Shown: positions 47,981 through 60,463, numbered from the stretch's first letter. The stretch is DNA of 64,000 bases from Selaginella moellendorffii (GCF_000143415.4 NW_003314275.1:1974697-2038696), one strand, 5' to 3'. The notes: generated from the sequence alone by a model not told the origin. A program made the numbers and translations.

Positions 47981-50900
47981 TCAAACCCACCTTTTCGACA
48001 GCTTCCCAACACCAGCGCCATTTTGGATCAGAATCCCCGACTGTCGAATAGAGCTCGGCTTGGAACCTGCCAACTCCAAAGACACGAAAACGATTACCAA
48101 TGCAGCTAAGTACAAACATGGAAAAGCTTACCTCGCTTCGCAAGTTCCTCCGAAGCCACCGCCGCCAGCGGAATATCCGACAATCTCCGTAATCCAGCCA
48201 TTGACACTGCGCTGGGGAGCTTCTTCTCACTTCGTGGAGGCCGAGGTATTTGAGACAATGAGCTACAAAAAAAGAGAAAGCAGTGTTGCCAAAGATCAAA
48301 ACAAGCTACTGTAAGGCTCACCGTAGCTCGTTGGCATTGAGACCTGGCCTTGAGCTGTTTGTTGCTGCTCTCATGGTCTGAGATTGGTCGCTGGCCACCG
48401 TGAAAGAATCCTGGGACGCCTCTCCTTCAGACAAGTCCTCGTAGTTATTCTCCATAGCTGGCCAGTCCCCCGGTACGTTGTTCTCAAAAACTACGAAGGC
48501 GTCGCCGTCCACGGACCTGCGAGGCGTTTCCGGCAAAGTAACATCCGGTATATCTTCGGCAGCAGTTTCATCTTGACTCGGAGCACGACCAGCCTGTCAA
48601 AAGTAGATTAAGGATGGCAGCCACTCCCAGCTTCAATTACCTCCATACTGCGCAATTCGACAGATCTCCTACTCCGGGCATCAATGGAGCGAGTGGACTG
48701 AGACACTCTCAGTTTCTGTTTTTCCACCTCCATGCTGCTACGAAGGACCCTCGAAGCTTGCAAGCGCTCTATTTCTGCATCCTTTTTGGCCAGTATCTCT
48801 TTCAAGGACATTATCTGAAAATATCAACCGTGAACCAAACTCTATTCATCTGGTTTGCCAAGAATGTACCTGCTCCTTGTATTCTCGAATTCCGCTCGCT
48901 TCTCTATTCGAACGTGCGGCACCAAGCTCAACACTTGACACCCTCTCTGCAAACTTCAATGTACTTATTGTCTCCCCGTATGAATCATTGTCCGGGTTTA
49001 TATGGACAAACATCAGAGCTTTTGCTTGACCACCTGTTCACGTCGGATATACATATAGATATCAGCAACCATGAGAACCTTACCCAGAGAATGCTGAAGG
49101 AGTTGTGTTAGCTTGCTATTTCGGTAAGGGATGTGCGTCTGCTTTTGAGCCAAAGCTGCAATAACATCCCCTAAAGCCGATAAAGACTTGTTGATATGTT
49201 GCGCCTCCTTCAATCTGTCTCCAGTCGCCTCTGACTTCTCCACTCGCTCACTTCCCGCGAGATCAACTAAGTGGAGACAGCCACGAAGAATGCAGCCCTT
49301 TGCAAGATCTGTGCCTTGCACATGCACAGTCAGCACACTGCATAGAAAGAACCACGGGAAAGGTTATATTTCATTACAAAAACGAATAAAAACACTGACC
49401 TGTGAGATCGACTGCTGCGTTCATTAAGAGCTGTAGCTCCTACAGCACGGTTCCTCTGTCCGACAGCCATGATTTCTAGCACATCTGAGCTATTTGCAAC
49501 GGGGATCATAACAGCATCAGGTACGTGGACGCCATTAAGTGACGAAGAGCTTCTTATGCCAAGTCTCTTGCTCACACCATCAGCAGCCAGGAGATCTCTC
49601 ACTTGTTCATTGTAAATCTCAATCATTTGCACCCCAACTTCGTAGGCAAAAGCGTCCCTCCTGCTTTGACATAATTGAAAAAGATCGTTTAGTGCTCGGT
49701 AGTTAACCCCCCAATCTTGTTTTGCAGTTGAACTTGGCCCTGTCTGCATCAATAGACGTTAATACACAAATCCTAACGGAGCTCACAGCTTACCATAGTA
49801 TATGTTTTTCCAGAACCAGTCTGTCCATACGCAAAAATACAGACGTTGAAACCATCAAGCACCGATCGAATCAAAGGCTGCGCATCCAGAAAAACCTCGT
49901 CTGCATGCACGTGTCATTGTGACTATTGGAGCAAAATATAGAACGTACCTTGTGGAGCTTGAGGGCCATAGACCTTGTTAAAATTAAACATCTTATAAGA
50001 GTCTTTTCCCTTTGTCGAATTTGCGACCATGATTTCCCCGTTTTGACCAACAAAATCAACGCAAGTCCCTTGATCTTTCTGACCAACAAGAAAAGGTCTA
50101 ACTCGGCAGTAAACACGAATATTTCCTGCAGGTAAATGGTATTAGAAGAGAACTAATGGAGCACTGTATACCCTTCAAGTCCTGTACTTCATTATACAGC
50201 TTGCGATTCTCTGCAAGAACGTCGTGGTACGCTTGAGCGGCTTCTGTTAGTCCTGTTAACTCATTTTCTGAAAGGGAACTAATGTCAGAAACAAGAAAGA
50301 TTTTAAAAACTCATTACCAAGTCTAATAAGCTGATCTTGCCAACATTTCTGCATTTCGAGCGTTCCTGTTCTGATAAGTCCAGAGGTATGCTTCAGATTC
50401 TGAAAACAGACGTAATCGGAAGATACAATCACCAGCTATTAATTTGACGTACCTGAAGTGCATTGGACTGGAAAGAGATTATTTGTTTGTACCGATCTTC
50501 GCGATTCTTGAACTCATTTCGTTCAAGAGACACACTGGCTTCAAAACTCCGCATCTGACTGAAAGAATCTTCAAGTTTCGCATCCATTTCCGAAAGCTTT
50601 CGCTTATATTCCTCCATTAACTTCTCATTTTCAATCTCCATTTCGTACTTCTTCCTCTGATCAGCTTTCATGACTTGAAGTTCATTTGTAAGAATCTCGA
50701 TTGTGGTCTGCTTTTGATCTCTGTCCAGTACCAGCTTCTCGGTGTCACTTTCGTGTATCCGTTTCTCTTCCTCAAGTCTTTTGTTCTCCATCTGCGGAGC
50801 AAATTTGAGACGGTACGTAAAAGCTATACATAATTACCTTGGTTTGCTGCAATTGTTGAGTAACAAGCTGTCACAATAAACAACTCAGTAGGCTTGCACA

Positions 50901-52544
50901 GCAGTAAGCATATACAAACCTTTATTTCCTCGCCTGAACCTGCAGCTAATGCCTCCAGCACCTTAGCCCTCGATGACAGCTTACATTCTCGCGCCATCAG
51001 ATCTTTGTGCAAAGATTTTAGCTACAAAAAATGATGGTTACTTAAACACTAAGAAAACTGCGGCTGTCTTACCTTCTTTACTTGCTCTCCCTGTAAACGA
51101 AGCCGCCGTTCAAATTCATCCGTCACCTTTTTTATCATATACTCGACGAGCTGAATGAACGAAGATTATCATCATGAAACGGACGTCAGCAGCTCTTTTA
51201 AACACTTACGACTGGGACTTCATCAGGTTGCTTGTCACTAATAATAGACTTAACCAGGCTCGGAAGTGACTGCACGGGTTGGCCCTGAATCGTAAAGTTT
51301 GTCAACGAGGGAAACAAAATGGCAGCGCATGAACCTTCAAATTAGGATTAGTATCCAGATCCGATGCCTGAATATCTTGCACTCTCTTCACTTGAAGAAC
51401 TTCTCGGAACCTTTGGCCAATCTGTTGTAAACGAGCGGCAGTGGAATCTGTAAACAACGAATATATTAAATTCCAATAACCCAGAACGTTACTCACCTGG
51501 CGAAGCAAAGGCTGACATCAGATTTTCGGAGTCCAAGCCAGTATCATATCCTTGGTAGAAACCATTGAGTGAGGGAGATCTATCTCGGTGACCAATAGGA
51601 GAGCCTGCCTCGTATGCTACAGAAATATCAGTAGCCTCCGGTACATCTGCGCCAGGAATTGCCCAACGTTTCCTCGTATGGCTGCTTTTCGGTGTTATCG
51701 CAGGCTCGTACATGTCTTCCAGCCCCTTCACCGGACTCTTTGTACCAGAAAGCTTGTGAACACCATACTTCCAAGGACTAAATCCCTTGCCCTCTCTCTG
51801 GTCGTGATATGCCTTGAGCGCCAAAATGCAGTCCACCACTTTCGACAACGTCCCAGACGATAAACTACCCTGAAAGAATCCCCGATAGCACGTGACTAAC
51901 AGGCATGCTTAAACAAACACACAAACAAAGAACGCACGATCACAAACCTCAGCTAAGTCGGATGCTTCAAAACTTGGTAGCCGGAGATCTTCCACAGCAA
52001 CCAGAAAGTTTCTCACGTTTTCAAAATACTGATACGCTGACAGGGCAGCATCGGGTGGGCTGGATGGAGGAGGACTCTCCACAATCTGGCACGCGAAGCG
52101 TGTGTTAGCTAAACAATGTATAAGATCCACGCACGATATAAAATCACCTTTGGAATAATGCCCGGATGTATCTTATTGAGAAGGTTGCAAAGCACCATTC
52201 CATTCCTCAAGGAAAACTTGAGCTCTTCTTCGCTAGGCTCATTGGAAATGCCCAGCCCCCCAAGCATCTCGTGTAGCCATCGCGCAGCTAAGAATCGCCT
52301 ATGCGCTGCGACAAACAAGAAAGAATGAGTCATGCATGAGAAGTCTATAGCACCAAACGTTCTTACCTGCCTCCTCCGCTCTGCGCGATGCCATATGGAT
52401 GTCGCTCAATCCCTCTTCCATCGGATCCTCCACGAAGAAATCTCGCGACTGCTGTCTGGAAATCTCCCTTTCCGAAACCACATTTCCACTGCGAGGGGAA
52501 GCTCCGCCAAACAATCGCCTCTCCGGTGCCATGGCTGGAAACAT
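47981..52544 (-). CDS. KCH: Kinesin-14 with calponin-homology domain (KCH type)
   Basis: Many short exons. The N-terminus ([14 protein letters not shown] at 52544) leads to a calponin homology domain ([60 protein letters not shown]). A coiled-coil region follows (about 51.0-50.2 kb: [20 protein letters not shown]). The motor has the P loop [17 protein letters not shown] (switch I) and LVDLAGSER (switch II), then [20 protein letters not shown]. The C-terminal tail is Ser/Pro-rich and ends near [18 protein letters not shown] (stop 47981). CH-coil-motor order defines plant KCH kinesin-14s, minus-end motors that link microtubules to actin for nuclear and spindle positioning. Some exon joins in the coil were not traced base by base. 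Confidence 0.9.
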
Positions 52545-53050
52545 CCGAGCTGATCACAGCATGCCCCGGTGTGTCCTTCGCCAAATCACGGCATACCTTG
52601 CAGCAGCTGGAATCCGTGGAAAAGCCGCCGGCCAATTCAACAGCGCTCCAGCGGATCCCTGTCCCGCGGATTCAAACCCTAGGAGACCGGCCGCTACGAT
52701 CACACCACAATTGCCGCTCGACTCGTCGCCTGCTGAGAATGCACCTCCTTCCCCCTCGATCGACAGGCGCTAGGGCTTTTCCCGGCGCAACGGCAAACTT
52801 CTCCTCCCATGAAGAACTCAAACCATCATCGACAGTCCCTCTTCTTCGTTCTCGAGACAGGCTCGGTCCCGGACCAAGAGCGTACGGAGCCACTTTCTAG
52901 GTCTGGTAGATTTACTAGAACGTACGGCTCGTCTGCCGAACCTGCTAAGCGCCGCCCGTTGGCCGCTTTTAAATTTATGCCGCTATTTCGTCACGGGAAT
53001 ATTCGCCGAGAGAAAGTGGGAGATGCTCGTGAATTAAAAATCTCTTCATC
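52545..53050. other. Intergenic: 5' leader of kinesin, no further gene
   Basis: Upstream of the kinesin start and downstream of the RPAC1 stop, GC-rich. I see no separate gene. Confidence 0.4.
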
Positions 53051-54615
53051 TCACGAGAGTTCATTATAGATTCTCTGGCACTTCGCTGAGAGGATTTTCA
53101 CCGCTTCTGTGAAGAGAACCTCGGGTGGAAGAGCTCCAGTCGATTCAACAGTGACTGGAGGAGCAGCAAAAACTTTGGCATCAGATCAAGCAGAAAAAAA
53201 CGATCGCGTGACCAAAAACTTACAGATGAAATGATCTTTCACACGCCTGAGCTGAACTCGCTTCTCCCAATCGTCTCCTCGTATACACTCCCTACACAGC
53301 GTGCAGCTCCTCGGTGCCGCTACTCTGGCTCGTTTTCCTGGCAAGAAGAACATCAGCTAGAGACTAGAGACGAGCTTATAAAACAACACAAATACCTCCC
53401 ATGATGTCCTCTATGTCAAACACTTTCATGGGACATTTCTGGACCAGCTCTTCCGCAAGTTCGTCTTCGATCTCTTCTAGCAAGACAACCTGTTAAAACA
53501 CTTGTTAGAAAATTATGGTCGTGATCATGTAAGCAAGTAGCTGTATACCTCCGGAAGCATCCTGTACGCGGCTGTAGCAACGGGCGACCACTTCGCGTGC
53601 GTTTTCCCGATTCCTTTGACGGCGTGAGCTTCCAATTCAATAGCCTACGAAAGCATTGTCATCCAAAACTGAGAATAAAAAACACGCACGAAGCAAGAAT
53701 ACTTTACCTGACCTGGTCTAAGCTTTGCCAATAAAATGTCCTTGTACCTTGGAGCGATATCGTTTTGAATCGTATCCTGCCGGCAGCTAAACGATGTGTA
53801 AGTTTTGTTTGAGTCGTCAGTCATAGAATATAAGCTTCCTCCAGGAAGCCATTTGAGCTGGTCAGACTTTACTGCAACCGGAAATTAATCAATCACAGCG
53901 AGAGGAGATACGAAAGTAAAAAAAAACCTGAAGCATTGATCATGCGATCTCCCTGTCGCGTGCACTTCACTTCTAAGGAGAAAACAATAGTATTCTTCTC
54001 GGTCGCTACATCTTCGTCTGGAAAAATACTTTGCGTTACGAAGAAGAAAAGAGAAGCAAAAACGTACTAGTTTTCTCGTTGAAAAGTCTTGGATCGGCCT
54101 TGATGGGAACCAAACCCAGGCGATGAGCGAAGACCTCGTCTTGAATCACCGACGTGTTATCTTTGATGAGAACTTTCTCAATAGCCATGGTTGGAACCTA
54201 CAAAAGAAGGAGAGAAAAAAAAAACAGTTCCACAGACTGTGCTCGAGAAAATATTAGAAGAGAGTATTTCTCTTACCTCCGCGATCAAAATCCTCCGAAA
54301 GGCATTCGCAAGCGCGGCATCGATTCCAATCATATCAAACTCGAGATCGTCCTCCGTCAGAGACTTGATCTCCACATGGAAGTTCCGCCGGAAATCGCCG
54401 AGCCGGAGGCTGTTGTCATAGTTGATCGAAGAATACGCCCCAGAGTACTGGACAGTCTCTGTCTATCGGTGGATCGATCGATCAATGCAAGAAAAATGGC
54501 TAAGCAAATCTGCCTAGAGAGAAGCAGCGACTTACATACGAAGGCGCATCCGAAGCGCAGATGACGCGAGTGCGCTGGAGCTCCAAATGCGCGGGCAGCC
54601 CTCCGCCTTCCCCCA
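53051..54615 (-). CDS. RPAC1: RNA polymerases I and III subunit RPAC1 (AC40)
   Basis: Starts [18 protein letters not shown] at 54615; several small exons follow. The alpha-subunit-like dimerisation motif is clear: [27 protein letters not shown], followed by [18 protein letters not shown]. Then come [51 protein letters not shown], a zinc-like CTLCRECI and the C-terminal [20 protein letters not shown] (stop 53051). This is the alpha-like AC40 subunit shared by RNA polymerases I and III; with AC19 it nucleates enzyme assembly. A worn partial copy lies upstream at 55060-55680. The promoter has a telo-box-like TTTAGGGTT at 54625. Confidence 0.92.
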
Positions 54616-54689
54616 TTTGTGGGGTTTAGGGTTCTTCACAATACTCTGTTTTCTAGGGTTCTTGGGAAGCAAGGAGAAATGTCAGTGGC

Positions 54690-54830
54690 AGATCTTGCAG
54701 GATGCTCCATGCGAACAAGTCGGCATGGCAAGGGATGATTTGCGAGCAGCAAGAAGAAGAGATTGCGCGCTGCTTGATGCGCTGCCATGAATGGCTGGAA
54801 GGGTCCAAGGCTTCGGCAAGCAGCAGTGGG
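54690..54830 (+). pseudogene. Farnesol/phytol kinase exon 1 fragment
   Basis: 'tgctccatgcgaacaagtcg', 'agaagagattgcgcgctgct' and 'gggtccaaggcttcg' follow 55828-56022 of the intact kinase gene in order, with about 90 bp missing. Confidence 0.75.
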
Positions 54831-54965
54831 AAAGAAAGTACCAGCCACTGTGGCTCAAAGGAGGGGGTCACTCCAACTTGGAGCTCTATCCAGAGTATAT
54901 CAAACACTTGCGCAAGTTTATCATGTCGCTTGAGAAAACCGGTGGAAGGAACCGAAAGTCGGAAT
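54825..54965 (+). pseudogene. ABHD17-like hydrolase C-terminal fragment
   Basis: Plus strand: [10 protein letters not shown], then [20 protein letters not shown]. This is the same tail as the broken gene at 60464-61170 but on the opposite strand. No exon with the catalytic serine adjoins it. Confidence 0.75.
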
Positions 54966-54969
54966 CCGA

Positions 54970-55060
54970 AATCGAAGTATCCAAAAGAACGCTTCTCATA
55001 CCTTGTCGATATCAAACCAGTATGTTCTCTTGACGGGATACATAACACGCAAGGATTTTT
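54970..55060 (-). pseudogene. ABHD17-like hydrolase middle fragment
   Basis: Minus strand: [15 protein letters not shown], followed by a GT donor. It matches 60866-60920. Its orientation is opposite to the neighbouring C-terminal fragment. Confidence 0.7.
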
Positions 55061-55064
55061 ACCG

Positions 55065-55680
55065 CTTCTGTGAGGAGTGGAAGAGCTCCAGTTGAATCAA
55101 CAGTGACTAGAGCAGCAAAACTTTTCGCATCAGATCGAGCCAGAAAAGAAAAACAAAACGCCAAAGACATACAGACCTTAGATCTTAGACCTTACAGACC
55201 TTCGAATGTAAACTTCCTCCAAGGAGCCATTTGAGCTGGTCAGAGTTTACTGGAATCGAAAAATTAGTCCGAGAGAAGATACGGAACCTGCATGCGATCT
55301 CCCTGTCGCTTGCATTTCACTTCGAAGGACAAAACAATAGTATTCTTCTCAGTCGCTACCGGAAAAGTCCTCTTTGGCCTTGTCGGGAACCAAACCGAGT
55401 CGATGAGCGCAGAGCTCGTCTTGAATCACCGACGTGTTCTCTTTGCAACTAAGAAGAAAAAAATTAGTCCTTCAGACACTGCTCCACACAGAAAAAAAAA
55501 AAGAAAGAAAGAAAGTCCGCGATCAAAATCTTCCGAAAAGCATTGGCAAGAGCGGCATCGATTCCAATCATATAGATCGCCCTCCGTCAGATATTTGATC
55601 TCCACACGGAAGTTCCGCCGGAAAGCGGCGACCCGGAGGCTGTTGTCATAGTTGATCGAAGATCGCTGAGAAATCTAACC
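55065..55680 (-). pseudogene. Partial RPAC1 copy, decayed
   Basis: Pieces recur in the gene's order with deletions: 'gtggaagagctccag' (cf. 53127), 'ccatttgagctggtcaga' (53847), 'gcatgcgatctccctgtcgc' (53943), 'tgaatcaccgacgtgtt' (54142) and 'ggcatcgattccaatcatat' (54315). Frames are broken and the P-loop-like dimerisation exon is truncated. Confidence 0.85.
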
Positions 55681-55748
55681 CAAATTTCCCCAATTTTGTG
55701 GGGTTTAGGGTTCTTCTCTGTTCTGAATGGCGCGGTAGGCGAGCAGAA

Positions 55749-57029
55749 ATGCCGGCGTCGCTTCATCCCCCATCGGCCGATTTCCAGTTTCAAATGCAGG
55801 CGTGCCATCGATCCGGCGCGCTATGCATGCTCCATGCGAACAAATCGGCATGGAGAGTTTCTTTCCGCAAAGAATGGGGCAGGGGACGATCTACAAGCAG
55901 CACGAAGAAGAGATTGCGCGTTGCTCGGTGCGCCGCCATGAGCGCTATCCAAGAATTCCAGCAGGATTTCGGGGTGGTGGGAGCGGTGGTGGCTGGAGCT
56001 TATCTCTGGGTCCAAGGCTTCGAGCTACTCACTAGATTCAATGTCCTAGACCAGGTAAAGAACAAGACGTCGTTCTCTTCTCGTCCTTCCTTTCTTTCAT
56101 CTATTTGTTTGCTTCCTCCTCCTGTGTTCTAATTGCCTCTTTCTTTCAGCGCAGAAGCTTTCTCGCAAGCTCGTCCATATGACAACGGGTCCACTCTTCA
56201 TGCTTTCGTGGCCCCTCTTCAGGTATCAACGAAAGAAAATCCTTTTCTTTCTCGAGAGCGCATCAAAGTTTTTCGGTTCTTGAGTCTCAAACCGGTTTGT
56301 TTACAGCTCTTCGTCGGCGTCCCGCTACATTTGTTCGCTAGTTCCACTGGCCAACGCTGTGCGTCTTCTAATCCTCGGCCTCGGTTTGAGAACAAACGAA
56401 GGGGTGGTGAAGTCGATGAGTAGAGATGGCGATGCCAAGTGAGTGGAGTATCATTTAAACAACACCAGAAGTTTTTCTTCTCTTGCTCATCGTTACTTGT
56501 TCTGCTTTTATAGAGAGCTTTTACGAGGTCCTTTATACTATGTAGCGGTGCTCTTCATAAGCACAGTGTGCTTCTGGCGTGACTCTCCCGTTGGAATGAT
56601 AGCTCTGTCTGTGATGTGTGGCGGTGACGGTAAGTAAATCCATCCAAAAGCTTTCTTAGCCTGATTCTCGCGCTACAGGGATTGCTGACATAATAGGCAG
56701 GAAGTTCGGGCGTGAAAAGCTTCCATACAATGAGAAAAAAAGCTGGGCCGGAAGCACAGCAATGTTCGTCTGTGGAACAGCGCTCTCTTTCGCGTAAGTG
56801 TTTTTCGAAACGAAAGCTTGGCCTTTAGTGACTCTTCCATCGTTTCAGGTCGATCTATTACTTCACGTATCTGGGCTTTTATGCCTTGGATCCGCTCGAT
56901 ACTCTAGCTCGTGTCACATTCATCTCGCTAGCAGCAACACTTGTGGAATCGCTGCCAATCACGTCGTCTTTGGATGACAATCTCATGGTCCCAACGACGG
57001 TCATGCTGCTCGGCTCGATCTTATTCTGA
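55749..57029 (+). CDS. Farnesol/phytol kinase (FOLK/VTE5 family), chloroplast
   Basis: Six or so exons. The N-terminus from 55749 (MPASLHPPSADFQ...) is Ser/Arg-rich, like a plastid transit peptide. An in-frame ATG at 55698 lies further up and a shorter start is at 55938 (MSAIQEFQ). Membrane helices follow: GVVGAVVAGAYLWVQ, KLSRKLVHMTTGPLFMLSWPLF, PLYYVAVLFISTVCFW, then the family signature CGGDGIADIIGRKFGREKLPYNEKKSWAGS, and SIYYFTYLGFY. The protein ends with a stop at 57027-57029 (TVMLLGSILF). Members phosphorylate phytol or farnesol with CTP or another NTP for tocopherol or isoprenoid recycling. The exact substrate cannot be read from sequence. Decayed copies lie at 54690 and 59995. Confidence 0.82.
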
Positions 57030-57650
57030 AGTAAGACTCCACTTTCTCACATTTTATTTTAAGCAACGGTTAAAGCGAAATTTTGATGTTAAGCTTCCAT
57101 GCAACTAGGCCACTCCTGGCCGTCAAGTCCACTGTCGGACCACTACGAAAGTGAAAACAAGTAAATGATAGCTGCGACCGTGCATGTCATGGGGCCCAGG
57201 AACACCAGAAAGTTATTAGCCATCTTCATGCTGTCCCTGTTTCTTCAACCTACAAACCTTCAGCTGAAAGAAATATCAAGGACGGTATGGTCATTAATGG
57301 GACCACAGACTTTGATGAAAAATACATTCATGAAAAGCCTTGATTCATGGAGGTCAATTGCATATGACCGGGTTTGCTTTTGTGATCTTGACTTGGTCCC
57401 AACTAGTTACGCTGCTCGTTTCCATCTCTTGACGAAATAAACAAGCCCTTCAAAAACATACCAAATGGACTTGCTGAAAATGCGACAAACGGAAATCAAA
57501 AGGATAAGCTGATTTCTTCGGGTGGCGCAAAATCTATGAGAATCACAAACATAAAAGGAAAATACACTCTCTTGTCCACACATGATGTGCAGTCTGCCAT
57601 TACGTATTTAGACAATTGTCTTAGCATGAGACTATGGGTTAATGGATGAT
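57030..57650. other. Intergenic, no gene seen
   Basis: A frame at 57165-57440 has no family I recognise and no intron-compatible partners. Confidence 0.35.
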
Positions 57651-58488
57651 TTAGTGTTTTTCTTTCTTTTCTATTGTAATTAAGAAGTGAAAAGTATCAA
57701 TCAAACCACAATATGTAAAAGCCAATAAGAAAAGCACTATAGAATAGCTCCAGAGAAACTTTTTCAAAGACAAATTCTTCAGTTTATTACTAGCAGAACC
57801 ACTTTTTTGTAAATGCACAGAGGTCACAGTGCAACATACCAGCTTGCCGTCACTGTTGGCTGAGAGCGTGGCCATTTCCACGGCCTCTCCGTTGCTATAC
57901 CTGCAACTCAGCTTGCCTCCCTCCAAAGAGCAGCTGGCTTTGGGATCCGAGGTACATGTCTTAACATCCAGGGAAGTATTGTCATTCTGTGTACTGTCCA
58001 ATTTCTTGCAGGAAGCCACCAGCACGCCAGTGGCCTGGTCATAAGAAGTAGGAGTGCAACTATCAAGAAATTTATTGCAGGTGCCGGAGCCATCGTTTGT
58101 GTTGCAACACACCATGCTTCCATCATTGTTGCCTGCATAATTCTCCATATCAACGGGGAGGGAGTTGTCATTGGTACAAGAGAAGATTGGAGATTTCCTT
58201 GATCCCTGTCCCTGGAGTTCGCAATTGGCCACTCCACCACACTCGTCTGTGCTCAAACTTGAATTGTGTGTAGAGCCATTGACCATTTTGCATGTTGCTT
58301 TCAGGACGTTGTTTCTATAAGAGAGGGGTGTACAACTTTTCAAAAAGCCTCCGCATGATGAATCACAACTCTACAAGAACCCAAATCAAATTTCCTGGCC
58401 GCAGAAGAATTTTCTTTGGTGTGAGCTTACCACGAGTAGAAATGTGTTGATTACAAACACCAACGACGTGCACACAAGCTTTGGCATT
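57651..58488 (-). CDS. Cyanovirin-N-homology (CVNH)-like lectin, copy 1
   Basis: The body (58380-57835) has two CVNH-type units. Unit 1: SCTPLSYRNNVLKATCKMVNG ... SLPVDMENYAGNNDGSMVCC. Unit 2: FLDSCTPTSYDQATGVLVASCKK ... LDVKTCTSD ... EMATLSANSDGKLVCC. The SC..xL.A.C and ..NNDG.. signatures and paired cysteines fit CVNH, a mannose-binding lectin fold of cyanobacteria, fungi and ferns. After CC the frame continues about 60 codons with a hydrophobic stretch before stopping at 57651; an intron there (donor GTATGT) is possible. A signal-peptide exon (MPKLVCTSLVFVINTF, from 58488) precedes an intron, but the frame across its junction does not join cleanly to SCDSSCGG. The 5' end is therefore uncertain or damaged. 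Confidence 0.55.
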
Positions 58489-58659
58489 GTGCTTAAGGTG
58501 ATTTCTAATGTTCATTAGAAAAAATTGTGATGTCTTTGGGCTTTGTTAAATCCGGAATGCACACTAAAGGACGAAATACCATGTCTTATTTCTTGCCACC
58601 ACAAGTTCTTTTGTTGACAATTGTGCATTATTTTATTCTTTTTTTTTAGAAAAACAAAA

Positions 58660-58860
58660 GGTGAAGAACAATGCCTCGAACTTTCGGGAGCCTGGTTGCC
58701 AGGTCCACTGTCGGGTCACTTCGCATGAACTTTTCATAGAGCACCACATCCTCTTGTCTCGCGCCATAAGCACTGATAGGCAGCTTCCACGTCCGCGTAC
58801 GTGTTTGCTTCACTCGGCTGGAAAAAGACGGACAGTCCAAAGTGAAAAACTTAACCAGAG
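58660..58860 (-). pseudogene. ABHD17-like hydrolase fragment
   Basis: Minus strand: ARQEDVVLYEKFMRSDPTVDLATRLPKVRG. In the better copy at 61.0 kb the same place reads VVLYGQSVGSGPT, so the nucleophile GxSxG is lost here. It lies between the two CVNH genes. Confidence 0.75.
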
Positions 58861-58869
58861 CTCATGGCC

Positions 58870-59131
58870 AAGTACAAGAACAATGAAAAACTGCAAAGTT
58901 CCTGTAGAGCATAAAAGAAAATATATTTCCACAGCCACCAGCTTTCCTAAGTTCCATCTCTCGGAGCGTATGTCCAAAGTGATGGAAAGACAAGGTGCTT
59001 CTAGTCTGCCAGCTGTGATCTTCGTGTAACTTTGCAAATATTTATGTAAAAAGCCAAGAATAGCTCTAGAGATCAACAAGCTTTTCCAAAGACCTTCATT
59101 GTACTGAATGTTTTTATTATCTTCCTTCTGC
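58870..59131. other. Spacer with ABHD17-copy flank
   Basis: The stretch 'ccaagtacaagaacaatgaa' (about 58866-58885) and 'aatatatttcc' repeat the flank at 61145-61210 of the other ABHD17 relic. No gene seen. Confidence 0.45.
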
Positions 59132-59795
59132 TTAAACTGGTGCTGGTGCAGAACTGCAACATGCCACATTGCCATCATTGTTGGCTGCCAGAGTGACCAT
59201 TTTCACGGCCTCTCCGCTGCTATAGTTGCAACTCAGCTTGGCTCCCTGCAAAGAGCAGCTGGTATTGGGATCTGAGGTACACGTCCTAACATCCAGGGAA
59301 GCATTGTGATTCCATGTAGTGTCCACTTTCTCGCAGGAAGCCCGCAGCATCCCGGTGGTCGGGTCGTAAGAAGTAGGAGTGCAACTGTTGAGAAATCCAC
59401 CGCAGGTGCCAGACTGATTACTTTTCCTGCAACACACCATGTTGCCGTCGTTGTTGCCCGCATATTCCTCCATATTGACGCCGAGGGAGTTGTTACTGGT
59501 ACAAGAGAAGGTTGGAGCTGATTGGCTTGATCCAGGGCGCTGGAGCCTGCAATTGGCCACTCCACCGCACTCGTCTGTGCTCAAACTTGACTCGTGCTTA
59601 GAGCCATTGACCATTTGGCAACTTGCTTTCAGCACATTTTTCTTATAAGAGATGGGTGTACAGGTTTTCAAAAAGCCTCCACAAACTCTACAAGAAGCCA
59701 AATCAAGTTCTTTGGTCGCAGAAGAATTGTGAGCTTACCACGAGCAGGAATGTGTTGATTACAAGCATCAACAAGGCACACACAAGCTTATGCAT
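59132..59795 (-). CDS. Cyanovirin-N-homology (CVNH)-like lectin, copy 2
   Basis: Two CVNH-like units as in copy 1. Unit 1 runs TCTPISYKKNVLKASCQ ... SLGVNMEEYAGNNDGNMVCC. Unit 2 runs SCTPTSYDPTTGMLRASCEK ... ASLDVRTCTSDPNTSCSL ... KMVTLAANNDGNVACC, ending SSAPAPV. An upstream exon (59795-59739) gives a clean signal peptide MHKLVCALLMLVINTFLLV with a GTAAGC donor. The expected acceptor (TTGTAG|AG) has lost about 11 bp relative to copy 1, so the simple splice runs out of frame. Either splicing differs or this copy is damaged at its 5' end. Its body is uninterrupted. The family binds high-mannose glycans; a role in defence is inference. Confidence 0.58.
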
Positions 59796-59994
59796 TGTGA
59801 AATTGCTTTAAGATGGTCTATTCTCACGTTAGTTTTAAGTGATATCTTTGATCTTTGTTAGATCCGGAATGCACTTAAGGACGAAATACTAAAACTCTTT
59901 ATTAGTTCACACGTGTTTTGACAATGCATACCAATGTGCATTTTGTGACATTTTATGAAGAGCGAGTGGTGTAAATTAAACATGGATATGAACG

Positions 59995-60345
59995 AGAATA
60001 AGAACTTGGCCAGAAAACACAACAATGCTCATCTCTGGAATAGCTCTTGAAACACCAAAAGCTTGGTCTTTAGTGATACTTCCACGTTTCACTGTTGCTT
60101 CACACGTCTGGGATTATATCTGGCTCACGAGACCATCAAAACAGCTTATTATAATCCGTTGGTCTCATGCTTCTTCTTCTTGGTGGGCACCACAAGACCG
60201 CTAATGAATGAATGAATGAATATCCCCAGGATTTGCTATATCCTTCAAAGGTCGTCTCAGATTCATCTGGCTACCATCAACAATCTGGAACCTTTGCCAA
60301 TCACGTTGTCTTTGGATGATTTATCTTCGTCTCGATGTAAAGAGC
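59995..60345 (+). pseudogene. Farnesol/phytol kinase 3' fragment, decayed
   Basis: 'aaagcttggtctttagtgat' and 'gcc(a)atcacgttgtctttggatga' follow 56811 and 56957 onward of the intact gene. Exon frames are destroyed, and intron remnants are recognisable, so this is a genomic (not processed) copy. An AATG microsatellite (60203-60222) sits inside it. Confidence 0.75.
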
Positions 60346-60463
60346 TTCGTGGCTCTTCTTATAACAAGATATAAAATTTCTTTGAAGTGTACAGGATAAA
60401 AAGCTCTTGTAATAACAGGTCGTCTACCTGTTTCATAAAAATACAAGCGTTTTTTCTGTCTCG

